Below, in pieces: positions 22,843 through 30,644 of a stretch of 64,000 nt of DNA. The notes under the pieces are model-generated. The model searched no databases, was not told the origin of the DNA, and saw nothing but the letters and a program-made list of their open reading frames with translations. This DNA comes from Gammaproteobacteria bacterium (lineage in GTDB: Bacteria > Pseudomonadota > Gammaproteobacteria > Burkholderiales > Rhodocyclaceae). Within the stretch, counting starts at the first letter, position 1, and each line of letters starts with the position of its first letter. The stretch covers positions 124,001-188,000 of the forward strand of contig JAHJVE010000021.1 in NCBI GenBank assembly GCA_018828385.1. The letters run 5' to 3'. Made by a program: the position numbers and the translations under genes.

Positions 22843-24375
22843 ATGCACCCGGATTATCTCGAAAAAGTTCTCAACGCACAGGTTTATGACGTCGCGGTCG
22901 AAACGCCGCTCGACCTGGCCAGCAACCTTTCCGCCCGGGTCGGCAACAAGATCATTCTCAAGCGCGAGGACATGCAGCCGGTGTTTTCCTTCAAGCTGCG
23001 CGGCGCCTACAACAAGATCGCCAGCCTCTCGCCGGAAAAGCTCAAGCGCGGCGTCATCTGCGCCTCGGCCGGCAATCACGCCCAGGGCGTGGCGCTGTCG
23101 GCCAAGAAACTGGGTTGCCGGGCGGTCATCGTCATGCCGACCTCGACGCCGGGCATCAAGATCGATGCCGTCCGCTCGCGTGGCGGCGAAGTCGTGCTGC
23201 ATGGCGACTCCTTCGACGAAGCCTATGCCCACGCCGTCGAACTCGAAAAAACCGAGAAACTGACCTTCGTGCATCCCTTCGACGATCCCGAAGTGATCGC
23301 CGGGCAGGGCACCGTCGCCATGGAAATCCTCCGCCAGCATTCGCGCCACAATGGCCCGATCACTGCCGTCTTCTGCGCCATCGGCGGCGGCGGGCTGGCC
23401 GCCGGGGTGGCTGCCTACATCAAGCGCCTGCGCCCGGAAATCAAGGTCATCGGCGTTGAAACCTTCGACGCCGATGCGATGAAGCAGTCCATCGCCAAGG
23501 GCCATCGCGTCCGTCTCGACCAGGTCGGGCTGTTCGCCGATGGCACCGCCGTCAAATTCGTCGGCGAGGAAACCTTTCGGCTGTGCAAGGAATACCTCGA
23601 CGACATCATCCTCGTCGACACCGACGCCATCTGCGCGGCGATCAAGGACGTCTTCGAGGACACCCGCTCGATTCTCGAGCCGGCCGGTGCACTCGCCGTC
23701 GCCGGCGCCAAGGAATACGCGCGCCAGCACAAGCTCAAGGACAAGAACCTGATCGCCGTCACCTCCGGCGCCAACATGAATTTCGACCGCCTGCGCTTCG
23801 TCGCCGAGCGCGCCGAGTTCGGCGAGCAGCGCGAAGCTGTCTTCGCCGTCACGCTGCCCGAGAAGCCCGGTGCCTACAAGAAATTCCTGTCGCTGATCGG
23901 CAAGCGCAACGTCACCGAATTCAACTACCGTTACCACACCGCCAGCGAAGCCCACGTCTTCGTCGGCGTCCAGGTCAGCGACCGCAAGGAATCGCTCAAG
24001 CTCGTCGACAGCCTGCAAAAACACGGCTATCCGACGCTCGACCTGACCGAGGACGAAATGGCCAAGAACCATATCCGTCACATGGTCGGCGGCCACGCCG
24101 CAGCGGTGTGTGAAGAAGGCCTGCACGAACTGCTTTACCGCTTTGAATTCCCCGAGCGACCGGGCGCCCTCATGAATTTCCTGGCCCAGATGAGCGCCGG
24201 CTGGAACATCAGCCTGTTCCACTATCGCAACCACGGCGCCGACTACGGCCGCGTGCTGGTCGGCATGCAGGTGCCGGCGGGCGACATGGGGCAGTTCAGG
24301 GAATTTTTGAAAAACCTCGGCTACGCCCATTGGGACGAAAGCCAGAACCCGGCTTACAAGCTGTTTCTGGGCTGA
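22843..24375 (+). CDS. ilvA: Biosynthetic threonine ammonia-lyase IlvA
   Basis: IlvA deaminates threonine to 2-oxobutanoate, the first committed step to isoleucine. The 510-residue length matches the biosynthetic (two regulatory domains) form. PLP Lys51 lies in SFKLRGAYNK, the phosphate loop is GGGGLAAG, and residues from about 320 hold two ACT-like domains (FAVTLPEKPGAYKKFLSLIG and YRFEFPERPGALMNFLAQM). These normally mediate feedback by isoleucine. I prefer the ATG at 22843 to an in-frame TTG nine bases upstream. It neighbours azlCD, a branched-chain amino acid exporter, so the locus has a branched-chain theme. Confidence 0.96.
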   Translation: MHPDYLEKVLNAQVYDVAVETPLDLASNLSARVGNKIILKREDMQPVFSFKLRGAYNKIASLSPEKLKRGVICASAGNHAQGVALSAKKLGCRAVIVMPTSTPGIKIDAVRSRGGEVVLHGDSFDEAYAHAVELEKTEKLTFVHPFDDPEVIAGQGTVAMEILRQHSRHNGPITAVFCAIGGGGLAAGVAAYIKRLRPEIKVIGVETFDADAMKQSIAKGHRVRLDQVGLFADGTAVKFVGEETFRLCKEYLDDIILVDTDAICAAIKDVFEDTRSILEPAGALAVAGAKEYARQHKLKDKNLIAVTSGANMNFDRLRFVAERAEFGEQREAVFAVTLPEKPGAYKKFLSLIGKRNVTEFNYRYHTASEAHVFVGVQVSDRKESLKLVDSLQKHGYPTLDLTEDEMAKNHIRHMVGGHAAAVCEEGLHELLYRFEFPERPGALMNFLAQMSAGWNISLFHYRNHGADYGRVLVGMQVPAGDMGQFREFLKNLGYAHWDESQNPAYKLFLG

Positions 24376-24398
24376 GGAATTCCAACCGGTTGGCCGCC

Positions 24399-24432
24399 AC
24401 GGTCAACCGGGGAAAACGGCAAAAATCGAAGG
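24399..24432 (+). repeat. 34-bp dispersed element
   Basis: ACGGTCAACCGG, GGAAAA, CGGCA, AAAATCGAAGG. It lies 23 bases after the ilvA stop, between the convergent ilvA and azlD genes. Confidence 0.82.
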
Positions 24433-24447
24433 CTTCCGGCCCGGCAT

Positions 24448-24774
24448 TCAGCCAAACCAGAGCTGTATCGCCCATAACGCGCCCATTCCCGCCGCTATCG
24501 TCGCCAGCACGCTGCGCGTCAACCGGGCGACCAGCAAGGCCACCAGCGCCGCCCACAGCCGAGGGTTATCTGACGTGGCATTCAGATTGCCGCCGAGCAT
24601 GAAAATCTCCGGCCCGATCAGGGCGCCGAGGATGGCCGGCGGGACATAGCGCAAAAACGCTTCGATGCGCGGATCGTCGGGCAAATAGCGGCCGAAGGCG
24701 ATGAACGACAGGCGGATCAGGAAAGTCACCAGCCCGCAGGCCGCCATGGTCAGCAGCAACCTGGTCGTGCTCAT
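24448..24774 (-). CDS. azlD: AzlD family branched-chain amino acid export subunit
   Basis: A 108-residue protein with four hydrophobic segments and the AzlD pattern FLIRLSFIAFGRYLPDDPRIEAFLRYVPPAILGAL. AzlD is the small partner of AzlC in branched-chain amino acid (and azaleucine) efflux. Its ATG overlaps the azlC stop (ATGA), as in other azlCD pairs. Confidence 0.9.
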   Translation of the reverse strand: MSTTRLLLTMAACGLVTFLIRLSFIAFGRYLPDDPRIEAFLRYVPPAILGALIGPEIFMLGGNLNATSDNPRLWAALVALLVARLTRSVLATIAAGMGALWAIQLWFG

Positions 24775-25472
24775 GGCGTTTTGCCGTCGAAGCGGCGCAT
24801 GAACAAGCCGACTGCGATGCCCACTCCGGCCGCCACCAGCAGGCCCGACTTGTGCGGCAAGGCCAGCGCCGGGATTACGACCGCCGCGGCGGCAATCGCC
24901 GCCCAGGCATCGCTGCGTTTATGCACCGAGAGCACGAGCAGGGCGATGAAAGTCAGGGCAATCGAAAAGTCCAGCGACCAGCTCTCGGGAATCGCCGCTC
25001 CGAGCAGCACCCCGGCCAGCGTCGATAGCTGCCAACCAGCCCACAACGTGAAACCGGTGCCGCACAAAAACCAGTGACGATGGGCCGTCGGCGGACCATC
25101 GCGCAGGCGCCCGATGGCTGCAGCGAACGCTTCGTCGGTGAGCAGGTAAGCCAGCAGCAACTTCCAGCGCCACGGCAGGTCGCGCAAATAATCAGCCACC
25201 GCCGCGCTGTACAGCAGGTGACGCAGATTGACCACGCCCACCGTTGCCGCCATCACGGGTGGCGGAGTCGCCCCGCTCCAAAGCTGGGCGAACACCACCT
25301 GCGACGAGCCGGCAAAAATCAGCGACGAACTGAGCACCACCGCCCACCCCGGCAAACCCGCTGCCAGCCCGAGCACCCCGAAAATCAGCCCGAAGGGGAC
25401 GACGCCAAGTAACAGCGGTAGCTCGGCGCGAACACCGCCCAGAAACTCGGCACGAGGAGAATCGTCAAACAT
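24771..25472 (-). CDS. azlC: AzlC family branched-chain amino acid exporter
   Basis: A polytopic membrane protein of 233 residues. The AzlC signature ELPLLLGVVPFGLIFG and the LTDEAFAAAIGR loop are present. I chose the ATG at 25472 (MFDDSPRAEF); a longer frame to 25544 adds 24 residues unlike the family. Together with AzlD it probably exports leucine, isoleucine and valine. The position opposite ilvA is suggestive, but no regulator gene is present. Confidence 0.9.
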   Translation of the reverse strand: MFDDSPRAEFLGGVRAELPLLLGVVPFGLIFGVLGLAAGLPGWAVVLSSSLIFAGSSQVVFAQLWSGATPPPVMAATVGVVNLRHLLYSAAVADYLRDLPWRWKLLLAYLLTDEAFAAAIGRLRDGPPTAHRHWFLCGTGFTLWAGWQLSTLAGVLLGAAIPESWSLDFSIALTFIALLVLSVHKRSDAWAAIAAAAVVIPALALPHKSGLLVAAGVGIAVGLFMRRFDGKTP

Positions 25473-25586
25473 CGGGACGGGAGATCGACAAAGCCGCCAT
25501 CCTAATCCATCAGTGCCAGCGCGTTGATGCGGGATGAAACTCATATATGGATCAATCGATGAAAGCCCCCTCCGACCCGGCCAGCC

Positions 25587-25620
25587 ATTTCAATTTCGAG
25601 CATTTTTGCCGGTCGACCGT
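25587..25620 (-). repeat. 34-bp dispersed element
   Basis: On the minus strand: ACGGTCGACCGG, CAAAAA, TGCTC, GAAATTGAAAT. It lies between azlC and the operator array of the nucleotidyltransferase-fold gene, 15 bases before the tandem repeats. Confidence 0.82.
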
Positions 25621-25634
25621 GGGAAACCGGCTTT

Positions 25635-25667
25635 TTTACCCAAAATTTACCCAAAATTTACCCAACA
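25635..25667 (+). repeat. Three tandem 11-bp half-sites
   Basis: TTTACCCAAAA (25635-25645), TTTACCCAAAA (25646-25656) and TTTACCCAACA (25657-25667) follow one another with an exact 11-bp period. The third repeat is also the left arm of the first 31-bp palindrome. Probable protein-binding half-sites on one helical face. Confidence 0.85.
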
Positions 25668-25688
25668 ACGCCATATTTTATTGGGTAA
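25658..25688. promoter_or_regulatory. 31-bp operator-like palindrome 1
   Basis: Left arm TTACCCAACAA, a 9-bp centre, right arm TTATTGGGTAA: 10 of 11 arm positions pair. The right arm overlaps the putative -35 box. Its start is exactly 52 bp (about five helical turns) before that of the second palindrome. Confidence 0.8.
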
Positions 25689-25708
25689 CCAATTTCGCGT
25701 GATATAAA
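25681..25708 (+). promoter_or_regulatory. Putative promoter between the two palindromes
   Basis: TTGGGT (25681-25686), 16-bp spacer, TATAAA (25703-25708). The -35 lies in palindrome 1 and palindrome 2 begins two bases after the -10, so a protein bound to either would block RNA polymerase. Confidence 0.55.
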
Positions 25709-25709
25709 C

Positions 25710-25740
25710 TTACCCAACAATAGTTGTATTTATTGGGTAA
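25710..25740. promoter_or_regulatory. 31-bp operator-like palindrome 2
   Basis: The arms TTACCCAACAA and TTATTGGGTAA are identical to those of palindrome 1, with a different 9-bp centre. It ends two bases before the ATG at 25743. If transcription starts near 25715 most of the palindrome is in the short leader, where an RNA hairpin could also hinder initiation. No Shine-Dalgarno sequence is present. Confidence 0.8.
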
Positions 25741-25742
25741 CC

Positions 25743-26792
25743 ATGAAAACCCCGGCCCTCTTTCGCCCGAACCAGCCCGCTTTCCGCCAACAATACGCGG
25801 CACTTAGAGAGCGGTCACTCACCGCCAGATCCTTGCTGCCCGGCACTCCGGGCACCTTGCAACTGCGCCGCGGCACCGGCTACGCCTACTGGTACCGGGT
25901 CTATTACCCGGTGCCCGGCAAGCAGGCCGAAACGCTGGTCGGCCGCGAGGGCGATAGTGCTGCCGAAAACGCCATGCGGGCGCAGATGGATTTCGCCGAA
26001 TCGACCGCCCGCCAGGTCGGCATGCTGCGCAAGCTCGGCTTTCACGTCGCCGACAAGATCAGCGCCCGCGCCCTGGTCGAACTGCACAACCTCGGCGCTT
26101 TCGAAGGCGGCCTGCTGCTCGCCGGCAGCCTCGGCTGCATGGCCTGGCTCAACGAACTCGGCGCCCGTCTGCGTCAGCCGGCCGGTGAGCCGGCGGTCCT
26201 GCCGCGCCTTGAACTGGTCGCCCCGGCGGCTTTCCTGAGCCAGCCACTGGCCGCAGCCTTACCCCTCGTCGCCGCCCCCGAACCCAGCGCCGTGCCGAAC
26301 GGTGCCGCCCCGACCGAGCTGGCCACCCACGCCACCGTCGCCTTGCCTGGCCTGCCCGCCATCCCCGCCGACATTCTCGTTGCCGGCCCACGCTTTGGCG
26401 CGGCCGTATCAGCGCCGGGGCTGGCGTGGTCGGCGACGACCACTGCCGACCACGCCTACCTGCTCGCCGACCCCGCGCCCGGCGCGCTGCTCGCCGGCGG
26501 CCAGTGCATTCCCGTCCACCTGCCGCAGGCCGCCCGGCTCGTCTGGCACCAGCTCTATGTCAGCCGCCACCACACGGCGGCGCAGGCGATGGTGGAACGT
26601 CGATTGGCCCTCAGCCTCGCCGCTGTCGTTCTGGCGTCCGACCCGTGGGCCATGCTCACCGCCTGGGAAGCGGCGCCTTCCGCCATCATCGAGCCGCTTC
26701 GCCCGCTGCGCGAAGCCCTGCTGAGTAGCGCCGCCGGCCACCCGGACTTGCAGGATCTGCTCGCCGACTGCCTGGGCGCGCCGCCGGCCTGA
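25743..26792 (+). CDS. Nucleotidyltransferase-fold protein, GSU2403-like (tentative)
   Basis: A 349-residue soluble protein. Two stretches resemble the GSU2403-type nucleotidyltransferase family: GYAYWYRVYYPVPGKQ followed by LRKLGFHVADKISARALVELHNLGAFEGGLLLAGSLG, and QAARLVWHQLYVSRHH near residue 265. The Ala/Pro-rich middle is variable. I cannot identify a convincing catalytic DxD, so activity is uncertain. Related folds include toxin-like and antibiotic-modifying transferases. The gene stands alone between azlC (divergent) and a convergent hypothetical, and is flanked by two 34-bp elements. The double-palindrome promoter suggests tight, possibly self-directed control. It could be half of a former two-gene module. 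Confidence 0.6.
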   Translation: MKTPALFRPNQPAFRQQYAALRERSLTARSLLPGTPGTLQLRRGTGYAYWYRVYYPVPGKQAETLVGREGDSAAENAMRAQMDFAESTARQVGMLRKLGFHVADKISARALVELHNLGAFEGGLLLAGSLGCMAWLNELGARLRQPAGEPAVLPRLELVAPAAFLSQPLAAALPLVAAPEPSAVPNGAAPTELATHATVALPGLPAIPADILVAGPRFGAAVSAPGLAWSATTTADHAYLLADPAPGALLAGGQCIPVHLPQAARLVWHQLYVSRHHTAAQAMVERRLALSLAAVVLASDPWAMLTAWEAAPSAIIEPLRPLREALLSSAAGHPDLQDLLADCLGAPPA

Positions 26793-26797
26793 ACGCT

Positions 26798-26831
26798 ATT
26801 TCAATTTCGGCCATTTTTTCGGGTTGACCGT
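26798..26831 (-). repeat. 34-bp dispersed element
   Basis: On the minus strand: ACGGTCAACCCG, AAAAAA, TGGCC, GAAATTGAAAT, one base from the 22320 copy. It begins six bases after the stop of the nucleotidyltransferase-fold gene, in the gap before a convergent hypothetical gene. Confidence 0.9.
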
Positions 26832-26899
26832 AGCAATCGGCCGGAAAGCGCTCGGCTAACGCAGCCGCGTCTGCATCCGCGCGGCAAAGGCTCAGGGAT

Positions 26900-27343
26900 C
26901 TAGCGTTGAGCCAGATTTTTCGCCACGGCGCCACTCGCCACCTGCCGGCCCCAAAGCTGATAGACCTTGCCAGTGGTCGAGAAAACGACGACTGGGCTGT
27001 AGTAGCGCTGGCGCATGATGGCCGAATCGACTTCGATATTGACCTGACCGCCGCTGGCGCGCCCGGCCGTGCTACCCGCGACGCCGAGTTGCACGGGATT
27101 GAGGGTCATCACCATGCGGACGACGGCGGCTTCGGGCAGGACCGATAGCTGTTCGATGCGGACCTGGATGCCGGGCGTCGGGTGCTCGTTCTTTTGCCCG
27201 TCGGGGCCGAGCTCGACGTTGGCGACGCGCTGGCAATCGCTGGCGCCATCGCAGGCGAGGAGATAGAGATCGTAGGCGGTGGGCGCCGCTTGCGCTGGCA
27301 TGGCGAGTAATGCGGCGAAACCGAGGGGGAGAAGTTTGCGCAT
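26900..27343 (-). CDS. Hypothetical secreted protein
   Basis: A 147-residue protein with a clear signal peptide (MRKLLPLGFAALLAMPAQA) and a good AAAGGAG ribosome site seven bases before the ATG at 27343. That site decides the start over a longer frame. The mature part has two cysteines nine residues apart (ACDGASDCQ), which may form a disulfide, and a beta-rich appearance. I do not recognise the family. Confidence 0.7.
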   Translation of the reverse strand: MRKLLPLGFAALLAMPAQAAPTAYDLYLLACDGASDCQRVANVELGPDGQKNEHPTPGIQVRIEQLSVLPEAAVVRMVMTLNPVQLGVAGSTAGRASGGQVNIEVDSAIMRQRYYSPVVVFSTTGKVYQLWGRQVASGAVAKNLAQR

Positions 27344-27710
27344 GTCTGAACTCCTTTCAGCCTGGGCCATCCCGCGAAAGCGGCCGACCCTGTCGGCATG
27401 AGCCCATGACATGAGCCTGCCGAAGCAGCCAGAATGTCAGCGCAATGGGCGGCCGTCAATCAGGCGAACGTCATACTTGGAGATATTTATCGCGCGCATC
27501 GACGGATAGCTCGCTGCGCACTAATTCGCTTTAATTATATTCATGTAAATTTCAATTCTTTTACAGAATATATGGCACGGTCTAGGCTTCAGTCATCGCC
27601 TCGCAATTTCAAATCACCGCACTTCACCGAGAAGCAGCCAGCGTCAGCCGACCCACCCACGACAGGCGCCGAGTCGCCTACAATCTCTCACCCCCTTCCG
27701 GAGTCTTCCC
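27344..27710. other. Intergenic stretch between a hypothetical gene and cysK
   Basis: This divergent 367-bp gap has no convincing gene. It holds the upstream region of the hypothetical secreted gene on one side. An A/T-rich patch (about 27530-27580) lies in otherwise GC-rich DNA. TACAAT (27679-27684) is a possible cysK -10 box with no good -35. It contains no clear copy of the 34-bp element. Confidence 0.5.
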
Positions 27711-28643
27711 ATGAAAATCGCCAACGATGTCACAGAACTGGTCGGCAACACGCCGCTGGTCAAGCTCAACCGCGTCACCGCCGGCTGCGCCGCAACGGTG
27801 CTCGGCAAGCTGGAATTCTTCAATCCGGGCAGCAGCGTCAAGGACCGCATCGCGGTCGCCATGCTCGACGCCGCCCAGGCCGCCGGCAAGATCGGCCCGG
27901 ATACGGTCGTCCTTGAACCAACTTCGGGCAACACCGGCATCGGGCTGGCCATGGTCTGTGCGGCGCGCGGCATCAAGTGCGCGTTCACCATGCCGGAAAC
28001 GATGAGCCGCGAACGCAAGCTGCTGTTGAAAGCCTACGGTGCCGAGCTGATCCTGACCCCCGGCCCGGACGGCATGGGCGGCGCCATCAAGAAGGCCGAG
28101 GAACTGGCCGCCGCCGACGGGCGCTATTTCATCCCGCAACAGTTTGAGAACCCGGCCAACCCGGCCGTGCACCGCCGGACGACGGCCGAGGAAATCTGGC
28201 GCGACACCGATGGACAGGTCGACATTTTCATCGCCGGTGTCGGCACCGGCGGCACGGTGACCGGCGTCGGCGAGACGCTGAAAGCCTTGAAACCGAACAT
28301 CCAGATCATCGCCATCGAACCCGACGCCTCGCCGGTGCTGTCCGGTGGCGCCAAAGGCCCGCACCCGATACAGGGCATCGGCGCCGGCTTCGTCCCGGCC
28401 GTGCTCAACACCGCCGTGTACGACGAGGTGATCCGCGTCAAGAACGACGACGCGCTGACCATGGCCCGCCGCATGGCGACCGAAGAAGGCCTGCTCGTCG
28501 GCATTTCTTCCGGCGCCGCCAGCTGGGCTGCGGTGGAAGTCGCCAAACGCCCGGAGAATGCCGGCAAGCACATCGTCGTCATCATTCCCTCCTGCGGCGA
28601 GCGCTACCTGTCGACCGTGCTCTACCAGCATCTCGAAGTTTGA
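27711..28643 (+). CDS. cysK: Cysteine synthase A (O-acetylserine sulfhydrylase)
   Basis: A PLP enzyme that makes cysteine from O-acetylserine and sulfide. The 310-residue protein has the PLP lysine K44 in NPGSSVKDR, the substrate loop TSGNTG (71-76), the phosphate-binding GTGGTVTG and the C-terminal SSGAA. Sequence and length fit CysK more than CysM. The next gene, a PatB-type C-S lyase, starts eight bases after the stop, so synthesis and cleavage of sulfur amino acids may be co-expressed. Confidence 0.94.
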   Translation: MKIANDVTELVGNTPLVKLNRVTAGCAATVLGKLEFFNPGSSVKDRIAVAMLDAAQAAGKIGPDTVVLEPTSGNTGIGLAMVCAARGIKCAFTMPETMSRERKLLLKAYGAELILTPGPDGMGGAIKKAEELAAADGRYFIPQQFENPANPAVHRRTTAEEIWRDTDGQVDIFIAGVGTGGTVTGVGETLKALKPNIQIIAIEPDASPVLSGGAKGPHPIQGIGAGFVPAVLNTAVYDEVIRVKNDDALTMARRMATEEGLLVGISSGAASWAAVEVAKRPENAGKHIVVIIPSCGERYLSTVLYQHLEV

Positions 28644-28650
28644 GTCGGAT

Positions 28651-29781
28651 TTGAGTTCTTTCGACCAGCCCATCGACCGGCGTAACTCCGACTCCATCAA
28701 ATGGAGCAAGTACGCCGGTCGCGATGTCCTGCCGCTGTGGGTGGCGGACATGGATTTCGCCGCGCCGCCGGCCGTCATCGAAACGCTTCACCGGCGCATC
28801 GAGCACGGCGTTTTCGGCTATGGCGGGCCATGGCCGTCGCTTACCGAGTCAGTGCTCACTCACCTCGAAAGTGAATACGACTGGCGAATTGAAGCAGAAT
28901 GGATCGTCTGGCTGCCGGGGCTGGTCAGCGGCCTCAACATCGCCTGCCGGGCCGTCGATGGCGCGGTTCTGACGGCGACGCCGATCTATCCGCCTTTCCT
29001 CTCCGCCCCGCATTTCTCGGGCCGCCAGCTCAATCGCGCCGAACTGGCGTGCACCGACGACGGCTGGCGTTTCGACCAAGCCGCCTTGCAAGCCGCGCTG
29101 ACGCCGGACAGCGAGCTGTTCCTGCTCTGCCACCCGCACAACCCGGTCGGCCGCTGCTGGAGCCGCGACGAACTGCTCGAACTGGCCGCCCTGGCCGAAG
29201 CCAATGACCTCATCGTCTGCTCCGACGAAATCCACTGCGGCCTGATCCTCGACGCCGACAAGCGCCACATCCCCTTCGCCAGCCTGTCGCCGGCAGCGGC
29301 CAAGCGCAGCATTACACTCATGGCGCCGTCGAAAACCTTCAATATTCCCGGCCTCGGCTGCGCTTTCGCGGTCATTCCCGACGCCAAATTACGCCACCGC
29401 TTCGAACACGCCATGCACGGCATCGTCCCGCACGTAAACGTGCTCGGGCTGGCCGCCTGCGAGGCCGCCTACCGCGACAGCGGCGACTGGCATCGCGAAT
29501 TGATCGCCTACCTGCGCGCCAACCGCGATTTGGTGATTGCTACGGTCAACCGGGAAAAAGGGGCAAAAATGAAATCGGTCGAAGCTACCTATCTGGCCTG
29601 GATCGACGTCCGCGAACTCGGGCTGGACAACCCGGCCGCGCATTTCGAAGCGCACGGCCTCGGCCTCTCCGACGGTGCCGATTTCGGTGCGCCGGGCTGG
29701 CTGCGCCTCAATTTCGGCTGCCCGCGCAGCACGCTGGAAGAAGCGCTCAAGCGCTTCAGCACCGCCTGCCGGGCCGCATGA
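28651..29781 (+). CDS. PatB/MalY-type aminotransferase, probable cystathionine beta-lyase
   Basis: A fold-type I PLP enzyme of 376 residues from a TTG start at 28651; no ATG precedes the conserved IKWSKYAGRDVLPLWVADMDF region. PLP Lys228 lies in APSKTFNIPGL. CHPHNPVGR and CSDEIHCGLIL are family motifs. PatB/MalY proteins cleave C-S bonds of cystathionine or cysteine, consistent with the upstream cysK. Residues 298-308 (TVNREKGAKMK) are encoded by a 34-bp dispersed element, replacing a variable loop before EATYLAWIDVR. The stop overlaps the next gene (ATGA). Confidence 0.88.
   Translation: MSSFDQPIDRRNSDSIKWSKYAGRDVLPLWVADMDFAAPPAVIETLHRRIEHGVFGYGGPWPSLTESVLTHLESEYDWRIEAEWIVWLPGLVSGLNIACRAVDGAVLTATPIYPPFLSAPHFSGRQLNRAELACTDDGWRFDQAALQAALTPDSELFLLCHPHNPVGRCWSRDELLELAALAEANDLIVCSDEIHCGLILDADKRHIPFASLSPAAAKRSITLMAPSKTFNIPGLGCAFAVIPDAKLRHRFEHAMHGIVPHVNVLGLAACEAAYRDSGDWHRELIAYLRANRDLVIATVNREKGAKMKSVEATYLAWIDVRELGLDNPAAHFEAHGLGLSDGADFGAPGWLRLNFGCPRSTLEEALKRFSTACRAA
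29542..29575 (+). repeat. 34-bp dispersed element inside the PatB-type lyase gene
   Basis: ACGGTCAACCGG, GAAAAA, GGGGC, AAAAATGAAAT. It is read in frame as TVNREKGAKMK, a different frame from the copies in mnmG and the ABC ATPase. Confidence 0.85.
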
Positions 29782-30068
29782 ATACCTACCTGCTGAGCCT
29801 CTATTTCCTCTTCGTCGCCTCGCTCAGCCAGGCGCTGATCGGCGGTTTTGCCCTGAAATCCTCGCTGGCCCGCCACCTGCCGAGCGACCGCCGTCGCATG
29901 TGGGCGGCCTTCAGCATCGGCGCGCTGCTCCTCGCCCTGCACCACAGCTACACGCTGAATCTCGCGGCACAAACCGGGCTGTACGATTTCAGCCAGGCCA
30001 CGCTGGCCGTGCTCGCCGGGCTGGCAACGAGCTACGCAGTGTGGCGCCTGATACAGCTCAAACCCTGA
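29778..30068 (+). CDS. Small hypothetical membrane protein
   Basis: A 96-residue protein with about three hydrophobic segments (LLSLYFLFVASLSQALIGGF, MWAAFSIGALLLALHHS, ATLAVLAGLATSYAVW). I do not recognise a family. Its ATG overlaps the stop of the PatB-type gene, suggesting coupled translation. Its end overlaps the convergent folate gene by 11 bases. Confidence 0.65.
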   Translation: MNTYLLSLYFLFVASLSQALIGGFALKSSLARHLPSDRRRMWAAFSIGALLLALHHSYTLNLAAQTGLYDFSQATLAVLAGLATSYAVWRLIQLKP

Positions 30069-30630
30069 AACAGCCGGCTTCGGTGACGATCCAGTCGAGC
30101 CGCTGATCGTGGCTTTCCGGGCGGATCGTGTCCAGCCGGTTGGTCTCGAAGCCGACACCCACCGCCAGCGGGCGAGGGGAGAGCGCAGCCAGCGTCCGGT
30201 CGAAATAGCCGCCACCGTATCCGAGCCGATAGCCCGCCGCGTCGAAACCGTTGAGCGGCAGCAGAATCAGATCGGGCACCAGGACATCGCCAGCCAGCGG
30301 CGTTGGAATCCCGTAGCGATCAGCTTCCAGCGGCGTCTGTGCCGTCCAGGCGCGAAAGACCAGCGGCGTATTTTCGGCAACAACGACGGGCAGGGCAGCC
30401 CTTGCCCCAAGCGCCGCCCACCGTTCGACGACCGCCCGGACATCCGGTTCGTGCTTGATCGGCCAGCAAAAAGCGACGACGCGAGGCACCGGCAAGGCCG
30501 CCAGCACGTGCTCGACGATGCGCGCCGACAGCCCGGCATGCGCCGCCTCGCCAAGCAGCGAACGGCGCGCCACCATCTCACGCCGCAATGCCCGGCGCCA
30601 GCCCGTGTTATCCTCGTCGAGTTCAACCAT
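30058..30630 (-). CDS. 5-formyltetrahydrofolate cyclo-ligase
   Basis: This enzyme converts 5-formyl-THF to 5,10-methenyl-THF using ATP. The 190-residue protein has the family signatures RREMVARRSLL near the N-terminus, VPDLILLPLNGFD and the phosphate-binding GYRLGYGGGYFDR. The start codon lies only 14 bases from the divergent slt start, so the promoters must overlap coding sequence. No 6S RNA gene, often found beside this gene in proteobacteria, fits here. Confidence 0.92.
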   Translation of the reverse strand: MVELDEDNTGWRRALRREMVARRSLLGEAAHAGLSARIVEHVLAALPVPRVVAFCWPIKHEPDVRAVVERWAALGARAALPVVVAENTPLVFRAWTAQTPLEADRYGIPTPLAGDVLVPDLILLPLNGFDAAGYRLGYGGGYFDRTLAALSPRPLAVGVGFETNRLDTIRPESHDQRLDWIVTEAGCFRV

Positions 30631-30644
30631 GGCAGTAATCTAGC

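Noticed and set aside
27434..27916. 160-codon plus-strand open frame upstream of cysK
   Set aside because: It runs into cysK in another frame, has no ribosome site, and its second half is a frame-shifted shadow of cysK.
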